A DNA stretch of 64,000 bases from VMDJ01 sp038144195. GTDB lineage: Bacteria; Pseudomonadota; Gammaproteobacteria; Chromatiales; Chromatiaceae. The stretch is taken from the NCBI GenBank assembly GCA_038144195.1, contig JAYQNH010000002.1:868001-932000 (forward strand). The letters run 5' to 3'. Under the pieces are notes generated by a model. It was not told the origin of the DNA. It did no database searches and was given only the letters and a program-made list of their open reading frames with translations. This document shows positions 56,037 through 64,000 of the stretch, one piece after another (within the stretch, counting starts at the first letter, position 1; the number at the start of each line of letters is the position of its first letter). Position numbers and translations under genes: made by a program.

Positions 56037-56082
56037 GTTTGTTTTCAAAATAAATTTGTAAAGAATTAATTCTAAAAAATTG

Positions 56083-56156
56083 CGCGCCCGGAGGGAGTCG
56101 AACCCCCGGCCTCTGTCTCCGGAGGACAGCGCTCTATCCAACTGAGCTACGGGCGC
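56083..56156 (-). tRNA. tRNA-Arg (anticodon CCG)
   Basis: Read on the minus strand: acceptor GCGCCCG/CGGGCGC, D-arm GCTC-AGTTGGATA-GAGC, anticodon stem CTGTC/GACAG with loop CTCCGGA (anticodon CCG), and T-arm GGGGG-TTCGACT-CCCTC. All four stems pair. It is 74 nt with discriminator G; CCA is not encoded. Its 3' end faces the element, but the element's left edge has no copy of it. Confidence 0.97.
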
Positions 56157-56459
56157 ATAATTTTTACCAAATTGTACGTATCTAAAAACCCTTTATAAAT
56201 CAATAGCTTAGATAAAATGTTTCTCGCCTCCGGAGGAAAAGGATCTTTAAGAAAATTTATATAAATCAAATACTTAAGTTTGATGTATACGTAGTGTGTA
56301 TGTTTTGTGAACTTGCACATGCTTGTTACTAGAGTGATTACAAGCTGAGAAAGTTAGTGTGCTGAATTACTTGATCAGTAGTTGATAAGAATTTGCTGCC
56401 CCCGATAACAGGCAATTTCTAAGCGTGCTCATGAGAAATTATGGGGCGTGGTTGCAACA
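56157..56459. other. Intergenic stretch right of the tRNA, no gene seen
   Basis: A 303-bp A/T-rich region with no open frame that I can support. It contains the palindrome CCTCCGGAGG at about 56227-56236. Its core (CTCCGGAGGA) also occurs in the anticodon arm of the neighbouring tRNA-Arg. It probably holds the tRNA promoter. Confidence 0.5.
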
Positions 56460-56687
56460 TCATGTTTTAAGCATTGAGAATAAAATATGATCCACACAGG
56501 TAAAGCAATCAGATTGGTCATGTCCCAACATATGATCAGTAGATGCCATGTCGTGAATCATTGCACCCTGCTGAGTCGTAGAACTTGATTCGCACTTTCC
56601 CATAGACGCCACAGCACTTTGCATTGGCAAGAAACCAATGACCAAAGCTAGCAGACAAATCATCAATTTTGTTGGGAAATTATTCAC
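56460..56687 (-). CDS. Small exported Cys/His/Met-rich protein
   Basis: A signal peptide (KLMICLLALVIGFLPMQSAV) is followed by about 45 residues with several possible metal ligands: GKCESSSTT, HDMASTDHMLGHDQSDCFTC. It is close to a MerR regulator and metal efflux genes, so a periplasmic metal-binding role is plausible. It is 75 residues; the family is unknown to me. Confidence 0.55.
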   Translation of the reverse strand: MNNFPTKLMICLLALVIGFLPMQSAVASMGKCESSSTTQQGAMIHDMASTDHMLGHDQSDCFTCVDHILFSMLKT

Positions 56688-56864
56688 TAATGCGACACAA
56701 AATTTAAACTCTTTTCTATGACACTATTTTTTATTCGAAAGTTCAAGCATTTTCACCACTGACTTACTGTACCCTAGTTTGTTTGTGCTTAATAAATAGG
56801 CTCTCTTAGCAAGTCATTTGCGTTGTTCCTGAAAAATCCCTTATGTTTGAGGAATAACGGCGTT

Positions 56865-57287
56865 TTAATGTTCAGAACAACACAACGAGTGGTCAGATAG
56901 AACCTCAACTATTCGGCACTCGGATATTTTATCTCCTGAACATGCATGCACCATTCGTTCTAGCTCTACACGAATGTCATTCAGCCTTTCGATTTTGAAA
57001 ACCACATCATTTAAGTGCGCTTCAGCAATGGCATTCACCTGATCACACGGCTGACTCGGGTTATCGGTAAGAGACAATATTTGTCGAATTTGATCGAGTG
57101 TGAATCCAAGCTGTCTTGAATGACGAATAAAATTGAGTCTCGTACGGTGAGCTTCGCTGTATTTCCTCTGATTGCCTGAATTGCGCTCTGGCTTTGGGAT
57201 TAGCTCTATTTCTTCGTAATACCTTAGTGTCTGAACCTTGCAATCGCATTCTTTTGCCAATTGTCCTATCGAGTATATTTTTGCCAT
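56865..57287 (-). CDS. MerR-family metal-responsive regulator (CadR/PbrR-like)
   Basis: A 140-residue activator. The N-terminal winged HTH reads YSIGQLAKECDCKVQTLRYY then EEIELIPKPERNSGNQRKYS. A dimer helix follows, and the C-terminal metal loop HACSGDKISECRIVE ends with HSLCCSEH. The Cys pairs fit the Cd/Pb/Zn branch. It is divergent from the CDF-like exporter and shares the operator between them. Confidence 0.9.
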   Translation of the reverse strand: MAKIYSIGQLAKECDCKVQTLRYYEEIELIPKPERNSGNQRKYSEAHRTRLNFIRHSRQLGFTLDQIRQILSLTDNPSQPCDQVNAIAEAHLNDVVFKIERLNDIRVELERMVHACSGDKISECRIVEVLSDHSLCCSEH

Positions 57288-57294
57288 TTCCAGC

Positions 57295-57325
57295 TTGAAC
57301 CTACAGTGACTGTAGATTGTAGAGT
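57295..57325 (+). promoter_or_regulatory. MerR-type operator-promoter for the CDF-like exporter
   Basis: TTGAAC (-35) and TAGAGT (-10) are 19 bp apart, longer than normal, as MerR proteins require. Between them lies the perfect dyad CTACAGT-G-ACTGTAG. It drives the exporter gene at 57357; the merR gene is on the other side. Confidence 0.85.
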
Positions 57326-57356
57326 TTAGCTTAGATTTAGATTTGAGGCTTTTGAA

Positions 57357-57998
57357 ATGGCTGGCTGTGGTTGCGGCAATAATGAAGTGAAATTTGAAGG
57401 GCTGTCACAAGCTTACAAGCGAGTACTTTGGGTCGTTATTGCCATTAATGCTGTGATGTTTTTTATAGAGTTCGGCGCAAGCTTTCTTGCAAATTCGCAG
57501 GCGCTTCAGGCAGATGCTTTAGACTTTTTGGGTGACACCCTGACATACACCATTACTTTTCTGGTAATTGGCCATACGGCTAGATGGCGTGCTGGTGCCG
57601 CTTTATTTAAAGGATTCACCTTATTACTGATGGGGCTATGGGTCTTTGGTACAACGATATACAGCACATTTTACGTAAATCAACCGATTGAAAGCATCAT
57701 GGGTTCCATAGCTGTAACTGCTTTTCTAGCTAACTTAACCAGTGCTTTATTGTTGATGAAATACCGTGACGGCGACGCCAATATCCGCTCTGTATGGCTG
57801 TGCAGCCGCAACGATGCAATAAATAATCTTTTGGTGCTTTTTGCGGCAGGCGTAGTGTACTTAACACAATCCCATTGGCCTGATGTTATCGCCGCATTAT
57901 TCATGTCAGGGTTATTTTTGCACTCTGCATCACTCATTCTCAAACAAGCTTGGGAAGAGTGGACAAAAGCACCCAATGTGGAATGTTCTATCGATTAG
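57357..57998 (+). CDS. CDF-like heavy-metal cation exporter
   Basis: A 213-residue inner-membrane protein with six hydrophobic segments. The helix with FGASFLANSQALQADALDFL carries the Asp pair expected of the cation diffusion facilitator site, and SVWLCSRNDAINNLLVLFAA carries the second site. The N-terminus has the unusual cluster MAGCGCGNNEVKFEG. The usual C-terminal cytoplasmic domain is missing, so this is the short type that accompanies MerR regulators on mobile elements. The metal is probably Cd, Zn or Co. Confidence 0.85.
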   Translation: MAGCGCGNNEVKFEGLSQAYKRVLWVVIAINAVMFFIEFGASFLANSQALQADALDFLGDTLTYTITFLVIGHTARWRAGAALFKGFTLLLMGLWVFGTTIYSTFYVNQPIESIMGSIAVTAFLANLTSALLLMKYRDGDANIRSVWLCSRNDAINNLLVLFAAGVVYLTQSHWPDVIAALFMSGLFLHSASLILKQAWEEWTKAPNVECSID

Positions 57999-58192
57999 CT
58001 TCGACCCATGAATCCTTAATACGACCAAAATCCTTGTCTTTTTTTCACTGAAGAATTAGCATGCCACGCAGCAAAAAGTGTCTTATGTCGCGGACACATG
58101 GATGGCGTAATGTTCCTTGGTAAATGGAACTTTTCGGATATTGGATTTGTCTATCAAACTAATTATAGAGTTTTTAAGGTTCTCAACCACTG
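57999..58192. other. Intergenic region between the exporter and the czcI-like gene
   Basis: A 194-bp region with a short inverted repeat, GTGTC ... GACAC, near 58078-58097, and no gene seen. It probably holds the promoter of the czc cluster. Confidence 0.4.
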
Positions 58193-58477
58193 ATGCTTCG
58201 TCGTTTATTGATCATATGGTGCGCTGTTTCTATTCTGGGTTATGGGATGGTTGCGGTGGCTGATGTGCATGAAATCGCGACGGATCAGGTTGAGGTTATT
58301 GAAGATCACGCGACAAATACAAGTGATACAGATCATGCCTACGATTGTGATCACAGCTGTCACAGCGTCAACCATCTACTCGGCTTGACTAGCGCCATAT
58401 TGACTAACCTAGTAGTTGACCATAGTCTCTTACGGATTCCCCATTCTATTTCGCTAAACTCCTTTTCTCCCCTTTAG
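58193..58477 (+). CDS. CzcI-like small exported protein
   Basis: A 94-residue protein with a signal-like N-terminus (LRRLLIIWCAVSILGYGMVA) and a metal-binding stretch rich in Asp, His and Cys: DTDHAYDCDHSCHSVNHLLG. Small His/Cys-rich proteins of this sort precede czcCBA operons and are named CzcI; their role in regulation is not settled. Confidence 0.65.
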   Translation: MLRRLLIIWCAVSILGYGMVAVADVHEIATDQVEVIEDHATNTSDTDHAYDCDHSCHSVNHLLGLTSAILTNLVVDHSLLRIPHSISLNSFSPL

Positions 58478-58590
58478 TTTTACGCCCTCCAATTACCGTC
58501 TAATTTCCGTCCCGTACCTGCCAAACCCTTCCTGCCTATTCTAGGTTAGCGGTTGGCTTTCGTATTGAATCAATTATCGGAATTCAGTTT

Positions 58591-59855
58591 ATGCCGTTTG
58601 TTATCTGCACACGAGAAGGCCTGTTCGCCTGCTTGTTTATCTTTGTCGTCTGGACGTCAACAACGTACGCCAAAGCAAACTCATCAAATGGCGATGAAAT
58701 GCAACAGCTGGCTACCATCGTCAATCTATCACTTGAGTCCAATCCTGAAATACAGGCCGCTCAAGCGGCTGTTGATGCCGCGCAGGCTCGGCTGACAGGC
58801 GCAGGGCTACCTTTAAATAACCCAGAGCTAGAGTTTGGAGCCGAGCGTACAGATATCAGCATCTATACCATTGGCATAAGCCAAACTATCGATTGGCACG
58901 ATAAACAAGGCGGATTTGAACAAGTGGCTCGCGCTGAACTGGCAGCAGCAAAAGCACGAGTCGAAGCTATTCGTCTAACAAAGACAAACGAGTTGCTCGA
59001 CGCAATTGGAAGCGTTGCCGTTCGTCACGAAATCACCAGCCTCGCCAAGCGCCAAACTGAAATTCTGGATCGATTCGTCAGGCTTGCCGAGCGACGTCAT
59101 TCTGCTGGAGACATCTCTCAGGCCGAGCTGGAACTCGCACGCCTGTCTCTGACGGAAGCGGTCATGCAACATGCAGGCAATGGCGCTGATCTTGTCGGGG
59201 CAAAAAGTGAATACTTCAGCCTCAGCGGCCAGATGCCCAATAGCCTTGTCACGTTCCGTGACCTGATACCCCTGACACTGCCAGAGAAACAGGAAGAAGA
59301 GACTCTGGCGCAGAACCATCCCCAAGTTCAGGCGGCCTTGAAAAAGGCTCAGTCAGCCCGGCAACAAATTGAGACGGCCGACCGGGAACGCAGGGCTGAT
59401 CCTACGTTTGGCCTGACTACTGGACGTGAAGACACTGAAAGCTTGGTTGCACTATCGATTTCCATCCCGCTTCAGGTCAGAAATGATTTTCGCAGCAATG
59501 TGGATGCCGCGCAGGCAGAAGCACTAGAGGCGGAACAGGAAGCCCATCAGGTTTATCGAAATCTGCAAGCTAGACTCAACAGTGCACGTTCACGCTTCAA
59601 GCTTGTTGCCGATGCGTGGGGACTTTGGGTAACCCAAGGACGCATCAGCCTGCAACAACACATCGAGCTATTGAAACCCTTTGGCAAGCCGGTGAGATAA
59701 GCACCGCCGACTACCTTCTGCAAGTTAAACAGACACTGGGCACCCAGATTGCGAGCATCGAACTGCACGGCAATTTGTGGAACGCTTGGATTGAGTGGCT
59801 GAGTGCTTCGGGCACCTTGAATTCATGGCTGAATCGATCCTCGATGGAGCAGTAA
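58591..59855 (+). CDS. czcC: Outer-membrane efflux protein CzcC/TolC family, one frameshift
   Basis: The N-terminal exported region is followed by two OEP repeats: LSLESNPEIQAAQAAVDAAQ, ARLTGAGLPLNNPELEFGAE, RHSAGDISQAELELARLSLT, and NVDAAQAEALEAEQEA. The frame breaks near 59678. The last repeat, LWQAGEISTADYLLQVKQTL, continues to a stop at 59855. Length is about 420 residues. This is the outer-membrane channel of the tripartite efflux complex with the genes downstream. Confidence 0.88.
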
Positions 59856-59858
59856 ACA

Positions 59859-60470
59859 ATGAATATCAAAACTAGCGTTAAATATGGAAACCCTATCATG
59901 ATGTGCCATATCAAGTTTCATCAGTTTTTTGCTTACCTAGTCATAGGAAGCAGTTTTTTTATTAGTAGTACTTACGCTGGCCCCGGCCATGATCACGGCG
60001 AAGAAGAAGCAAATACAACGCCACTGAACGTAATGGCAGCCCCACGTTTTGCGACACAATCGGAGCAGTTTGAGTTAGTTGGGATATTGGAAGAGGTGAA
60101 CCTTCACCTTTATCTTGATGATTACGCCAGCAATGCTCCTATTGAAGGTGCCACATTAGAAGTCGAAATAAACGGTGAAACCATGCTTGCGGAACCAGAG
60201 GGTGCCGGAGAATATCACGCCACACTGCCCGCACCACTCGAAGATAGTGTGCACGCATTGATGATCACGGTGCTAACGGAAAAAACTAGTGACTTACTGA
60301 TCGCCGAACTTGATGTTCACACTGCTCATCAGGAACCACAACAGCAGGAAAAAGAGCCGGCTATTGATAAGCAATACCTACCTTGGCTTTTAGGGATGGT
60401 AGGGGTTTTTCTGTTGTTGGTGTTACTCATGATGATGAAAGACCGCAAGCAAAGAGGAGTATCAGCATGA
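59859..60470 (+). CDS. His/Asp-rich accessory protein of the metal efflux operon
   Basis: A 203-residue protein with an exported N-terminus, the metal-binding motif GPGHDHGEEE just after the cleavage region, a beta-rich middle (YASNAPIEGATLEVEINGET) and a C-terminal membrane helix (LPWLLGMVGVFLLLVLLMMM). The same GPGHDHG motif starts the mature part of the next protein. I take it as a periplasmic metal-carrying or assembly factor; its family is not known to me. The stop overlaps czcB. Confidence 0.65.
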   Translation: MNIKTSVKYGNPIMMCHIKFHQFFAYLVIGSSFFISSTYAGPGHDHGEEEANTTPLNVMAAPRFATQSEQFELVGILEEVNLHLYLDDYASNAPIEGATLEVEINGETMLAEPEGAGEYHATLPAPLEDSVHALMITVLTEKTSDLLIAELDVHTAHQEPQQQEKEPAIDKQYLPWLLGMVGVFLLLVLLMMMKDRKQRGVSA

Positions 60471-61603
60471 TTAAGCGATTATTACTTAGTTTAGCGTTAC
60501 TGCCATGCCTGAGCTTCGCGGGCCCCGGACATGATCATGGACACGATGAAGGCCCAACGGTAACCGACCCCAATTCTCCGCAAAGAAACCCCGATGGCAG
60601 TGTATTCCTACCAAAGCAAACTCAACGATTTATGCGCTTGCGCACCGTGGTGTCTGAATATCAAGTGCTTCCCCGGAGTTTAGTTTTATACGGAAGAATC
60701 GTGGCAGGAAGTAATGCGGGCAGCAAAGTGCAAGCACTACAAGCTGGTCGGCTGAGTATTCCCAACGAATTTCTCCCTATCGTGGGTAATCGTGTCGAAA
60801 AAGGACAATTGCTAGCAAAAATAACACTCGCTCAGGATGCACAAGAAAACACATTGCAAGAAGCTGAAATAGCTGATTTACGCGAACAGCTTAAATTAGC
60901 TCAGATGGAAAAAGAGCGTTTAGCTAAATTAACGGGAGCAGTAGCTCAACGCAAAATCGATGCTGCAACATCTAAAGTATCGGGTCTACGAGCACGTATT
61001 CGAGCATTAGGTAAAGGAGTAAAGGGCAAGACTGATAATGTTTATGCTCAAACTAGTGGCATCGTTACTGGAAGCTATGCATCTAACGGGCAAGCTGTAC
61101 AGGCGGGTGATCTATTATTAGAACTTATTGATCCAGCTAAATTACAAGTTGAAGCCGTAACCTTTGATCCATCGCTACCTTCAAACATCGACCAAGCGGG
61201 GTTTTCCATCGGCACGCAACGTATTGCGCTTCGCTATCAAGGTAGAAGCCCTCAACTTCGGCAACAGGCCCTACCTCTGCGTTTCGCAATACCTCTCGTC
61301 GCAGACGATGATGAATCGGTTGAAGAAAAAGCAGAGCGCCTTGGGTTAGTCGCAGGATTGCCAGTGCAGATTACGGTTCAAACGCGGGAGAAAATCAAAG
61401 GCGTTGCTGTGCCAGCCAAATCGCTTGTCCGTAATTCGAGTAATCAGACAACTGTTTGGGTCAAGTTAGCACCCGAGCACTACGAGTCTCGCGTAGTGCG
61501 TTTTCAGCCATTGGATGCCGAACATGTCTCAATCACAGATGGGCTGAATGATGGCGAACGTGTCGTCATTCATGCAGCTAACCTGCTCAATCAGATTCGT
61601 TAG
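60467..61603 (+). CDS. czcB: RND efflux periplasmic adaptor CzcB
   Basis: A signal peptide (IKRLLLSLALLPCLSFAG) is followed by the metal-binding GPGHDHGHDEGP. Then come a barrel-sandwich hybrid domain (LPIVGNRVEKGQLLAKITLA), a helical hairpin (LREQLKLAQMEKERLAKLTG), and the beta-barrel and membrane-proximal parts (VAGLPVQITVQTREKIKGVA). About 378 residues, intact. The start at 60467 follows AGAGGAG. It links CzcA with CzcC across the periplasm. Confidence 0.9.
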   Translation: MIKRLLLSLALLPCLSFAGPGHDHGHDEGPTVTDPNSPQRNPDGSVFLPKQTQRFMRLRTVVSEYQVLPRSLVLYGRIVAGSNAGSKVQALQAGRLSIPNEFLPIVGNRVEKGQLLAKITLAQDAQENTLQEAEIADLREQLKLAQMEKERLAKLTGAVAQRKIDAATSKVSGLRARIRALGKGVKGKTDNVYAQTSGIVTGSYASNGQAVQAGDLLLELIDPAKLQVEAVTFDPSLPSNIDQAGFSIGTQRIALRYQGRSPQLRQQALPLRFAIPLVADDDESVEEKAERLGLVAGLPVQITVQTREKIKGVAVPAKSLVRNSSNQTTVWVKLAPEHYESRVVRFQPLDAEHVSITDGLNDGERVVIHAANLLNQIR

Positions 61604-61611
61604 GAGGCATC

Positions 61612-64000
61612 ATGTTTCAATGGTTATTAAATGCCAGCCTTAACAATCGATTACCGATTCTGGCAGCTAGCTTAATTCTTATGGCTTTTGGTGCTTGGCA
61701 GATTCCGCAAACACCCGTAGATGTTTTTCCTGATTTAAACCGACCGACTGTCACTTTGATGACAGAGGCAGGAGGTATGGCACCTGAAGAAGTAGAGCGT
61801 TTAATCAGCTTTCCCTTAGAGACTGCAATGAATGGCCTGCCGGGAATCGAATCGGTACGCTCTATTTCAAGTGCGGGTTTATCGTTTGTATACCTCGTAT
61901 TTGACTGGAACACTGAAATTTATCGTGCTCGTCAAATGGTGAGTGAGCGCTTAGGTACATTAGATACAGCATTTCCACCCGACATCGCTGTACATATGGG
62001 GCCAATCTCTTCTGTGATGGGCGAAATTATGCTGGTTGCCATTCCCATCGACCCCGAAAAAATCGACCCAATGGTAGTTCGTGAATATGCCGACTGGGTG
62101 CTTAGGCCAAGACTACTATCAATTTCAGGGATAGCGCAGGTTATACCGATTGGCGGTGAAGTTCGTCAGTATCAAGTACAACCAGATATGCGATTAATGA
62201 CCGATTTAGGCATTAACATTGATCAACTTGTCGATTCATTGGAAGGCTTTGCTAACAATACTTCTGGAGGTTTTTTAGAACTTAACGGTAAGGAGTATTT
62301 AATACGTCATATAGGACGTACTTCAAGTTTAGAAGACTTACAAAACCTTGCTATCACTGCAAATGATGGTCAGCCACTTTTCCTGAAACAGGTTGCTAAA
62401 GTAACTTTTGCGCCAAAAGTGAAGCGTGGTGATGCTGGTTTTAACGGTCGTCCCGCTGTAATACTCGGAATCCAGAAACAACCGGGAGCCGACACCATAC
62501 ATTTAACAAAAGAAATTGAGTCCGCTTTGCAATCCATGAAAGCAAGCTTGCCTCAAGGTATGGACGAGCCGCGAATTACATTTCGTCAAGCCAGTTTCAT
62601 CGAAGCTTCCATCAACAATTTAGAACATAAATTGTTGCTAGCTACAGCATTAGTAACCGTCATACTGTTTTTGTTTTTAGGTAACTTCCGCACAACATTC
62701 ATTTCGTTAATGGCGATTCCCTTATCGATCTTAACGACCATTGTAGTGTTTCGGTATTTTGAATTATCCATTAACACAATGACCTTAGGTGGCCTAGCCA
62801 TAGCTATAGGGGAATTAGTAGATGATGCGGTGGTCGGCGTTGAAAATGTTATTCGACGTTTGCGCGAAAATAGAAAAAAGCAAAACCCTTTGGCACCACT
62901 TAAAATCGTGTTCAACGCGACTCTGGAAGTCCGTTCTGCCATTGTTTACGCAACAATCATTATCATTTTGGTATTTTTGCCCCTCTTTGCACTACCGGGG
63001 ATGGAAGGACGTTTGTTTGTTCCACTGGGCGTGGCCTATATCACCTCTATTCTTGCCTCAATGTTGGTTTCGGTAACATTAACTCCTGTACTAGCCTACT
63101 TCCTGTTACCCAAAATGCGTCAACTTGACCATGCCGAACCTTGGTTGGTTCGCATGCTCAAAAAAGGATATGCCGCCTCGTTAGAGTGGGTTTTGAATTA
63201 CCCTAGAACTTTGTTGATGGGTGGCTTTGCAGCGGTAGTTATTGCCGCGAGTCTCGTGCCTTTATTTCCAACGACTTTCCTGCCGCCCTTTAACGAAGGA
63301 ACATTACTTGTCAGTGTACGTCTCAATCCGGGGGTCACTCTCACCGAATCAGTACGTATGGCTTCTCAAGCAGAAACACTGTTGCAATCAGTCCCAGAAA
63401 TCGTGCACATAGGACGCCGTTCTGGTCGTGCGGAATTGGATGAGCATGCTGAAGGAGTTTATAACAGTGAGCTAGATGTCAGTTTACGTCCATCTGAACG
63501 CAGTATGGATGAAGTATACGCGGATATACGTGCTCGACTCGCACCGTTACCCGCAGGGATAAGTATTGGCCAACCGATATCACATCGTATTGACCATATG
63601 TTGTCAGGTGTGCGAGCACAAATTGCAATCAAACTTTTCGGCAATGATCTCGACACTCTCAGAGCACAAGCGCAAAAACTGCAAGACGAGTTGAAGGACA
63701 TACAAGGTGTTGCAGACCTTACTATCGAGAAGCAGGTATTAGCGCCTCAAATCAAAGTTTATGTTGATAATGCTATCGCTGGTCAATACGGATTGTCTGG
63801 TGCAGCACTCTTGCGGCAATTACAGATGTTGGTAGACGGTGCAACGATCAACGAAATCGTGGATGGCAATCGTCGATTTAAGCTAGTTTTGCGCTTATCT
63901 GAAGAAGACAGGCCAACCGCGCAATTACGAGACTTGTTGATACCAACCCCCGTTGGGCAGGTTCCACTGAGCCGATTAGCGACTATCGTTGAAAGTGACG
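61612..64000 (+). CDS. czcA: RND heavy-metal efflux pump CzcA family, partial (runs off window)
   Basis: A proton-driven inner-membrane pump. About 796 residues are seen, with no frame break. It begins with FQWLLNASLNNRLPILAASL, then PTVTLMTEAGGMAPEEVERL and a first membrane group. TM4 holds LGGLAIAIGELVDDAVVGVE, with the paired Asp used for proton relay and the following Asn (VENVIRRL). The GELVDDAVVGVEN form belongs to the divalent-metal group, not the Cu/Ag type. TAGGAGG precedes the ATG. The C-terminal third lies beyond 64000. Confidence 0.93.
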   Translation, partial: MFQWLLNASLNNRLPILAASLILMAFGAWQIPQTPVDVFPDLNRPTVTLMTEAGGMAPEEVERLISFPLETAMNGLPGIESVRSISSAGLSFVYLVFDWNTEIYRARQMVSERLGTLDTAFPPDIAVHMGPISSVMGEIMLVAIPIDPEKIDPMVVREYADWVLRPRLLSISGIAQVIPIGGEVRQYQVQPDMRLMTDLGINIDQLVDSLEGFANNTSGGFLELNGKEYLIRHIGRTSSLEDLQNLAITANDGQPLFLKQVAKVTFAPKVKRGDAGFNGRPAVILGIQKQPGADTIHLTKEIESALQSMKASLPQGMDEPRITFRQASFIEASINNLEHKLLLATALVTVILFLFLGNFRTTFISLMAIPLSILTTIVVFRYFELSINTMTLGGLAIAIGELVDDAVVGVENVIRRLRENRKKQNPLAPLKIVFNATLEVRSAIVYATIIIILVFLPLFALPGMEGRLFVPLGVAYITSILASMLVSVTLTPVLAYFLLPKMRQLDHAEPWLVRMLKKGYAASLEWVLNYPRTLLMGGFAAVVIAASLVPLFPTTFLPPFNEGTLLVSVRLNPGVTLTESVRMASQAETLLQSVPEIVHIGRRSGRAELDEHAEGVYNSELDVSLRPSERSMDEVYADIRARLAPLPAGISIGQPISHRIDHMLSGVRAQIAIKLFGNDLDTLRAQAQKLQDELKDIQGVADLTIEKQVLAPQIKVYVDNAIAGQYGLSGAALLRQLQMLVDGATINEIVDGNRRFKLVLRLSEEDRPTAQLRDLLIPTPVGQVPLSRLATIVESD

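Noticed and set aside
56083..56156. tRNA-Arg as the attachment site of the integrase at 49442
   Set aside because: No copy of the tRNA 3' end is found near the integrase. The trpG break lies at the usual att distance instead.
1..64000. CRISPR array
   Set aside because: No set of regularly spaced direct repeats was seen anywhere in the window.

Overview
Organism: the window looks like chromosomal DNA of a gammaproteobacterium. The gene order and content (maf-rlmH-rsfS-nadD-proA, lgt-thyA-folA, rpe-gph-trpE, priA-argS-SPOR protein, serB-ycgL, glnK-amtB, yheS, ubiK, a TorF-type porin) fit that class, and the base composition is moderate. I cannot fix the genus from the sequence. Base quality: about thirty conserved housekeeping genes carry single-base frameshifts or single stop changes. 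Several deletions fall in short A or T runs, and several insertions are isolated extra bases. I read most of these as consensus errors and annotate the genes as single units, noting where each frame breaks. Two cases look like real decay: a PAS sensor kinase and the first codons of trpG. Layout: 1-3721 holds cell maintenance genes on the minus strand (maf, rlmH, rsfS, nadD, proA, ppnP). 3825-12196 holds rlmI, a small HTH regulator, an unknown membrane-anchored protein, lgt-thyA-folA, a two-TM potassium-type channel, and divergent speE/speA for polyamine synthesis. 12193-16778 holds a stand-alone RlmK-type methyltransferase, small membrane proteins, a phaR remnant, an MlaC-like protein, a DsbA-like protein and an HU protein with a lysine-rich tail. 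16996-31061 holds a PfkB kinase, a Rieske protein, a lytic transglycosylase, purT, serB, an iron-type alcohol dehydrogenase, a MOSC protein, TauE and ChrA transporters, yheS and ubiK. 31131-33760 is a nitrogen-limitation unit: an NtrC-type site, a sigma-54 promoter, a TorF-like porin, glnK and amtB, closed by a strong terminator. 33826-49254 holds an orphan PDC sensor, a fructosamine-kinase-like protein, an HNH nuclease, priA, argS, rpe, gph, the decayed PAS kinase, a cytochrome c, a secreted repeat protein and trpE. Accessory region: directly after trpE only seven codons of trpG remain (49265-49288). An integrase gene starts about 150 bp later. A compact satellite-like element follows to about 55856: integrase, an unknown gene, an AlpA-type regulator, a P4-type zinc primase fragment, a DUF3987 ATPase and small overlapping genes, with no capsid or terminase genes. 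To its right lie the last 44 codons of a nitrate-reductase-type [2Fe-2S] domain, a tRNA-Arg(CCG), and a heavy-metal resistance island: a small Cys/His protein, a MerR regulator with a 19-bp-spaced operator-promoter, a CDF-like exporter, a CzcI-like protein, and an RND efflux system (czcC, a His-rich accessory protein, czcB, and czcA running off the window). The rest of trpG is not seen before the window ends. The island may therefore extend past 64 kb, or the locus has been rearranged.
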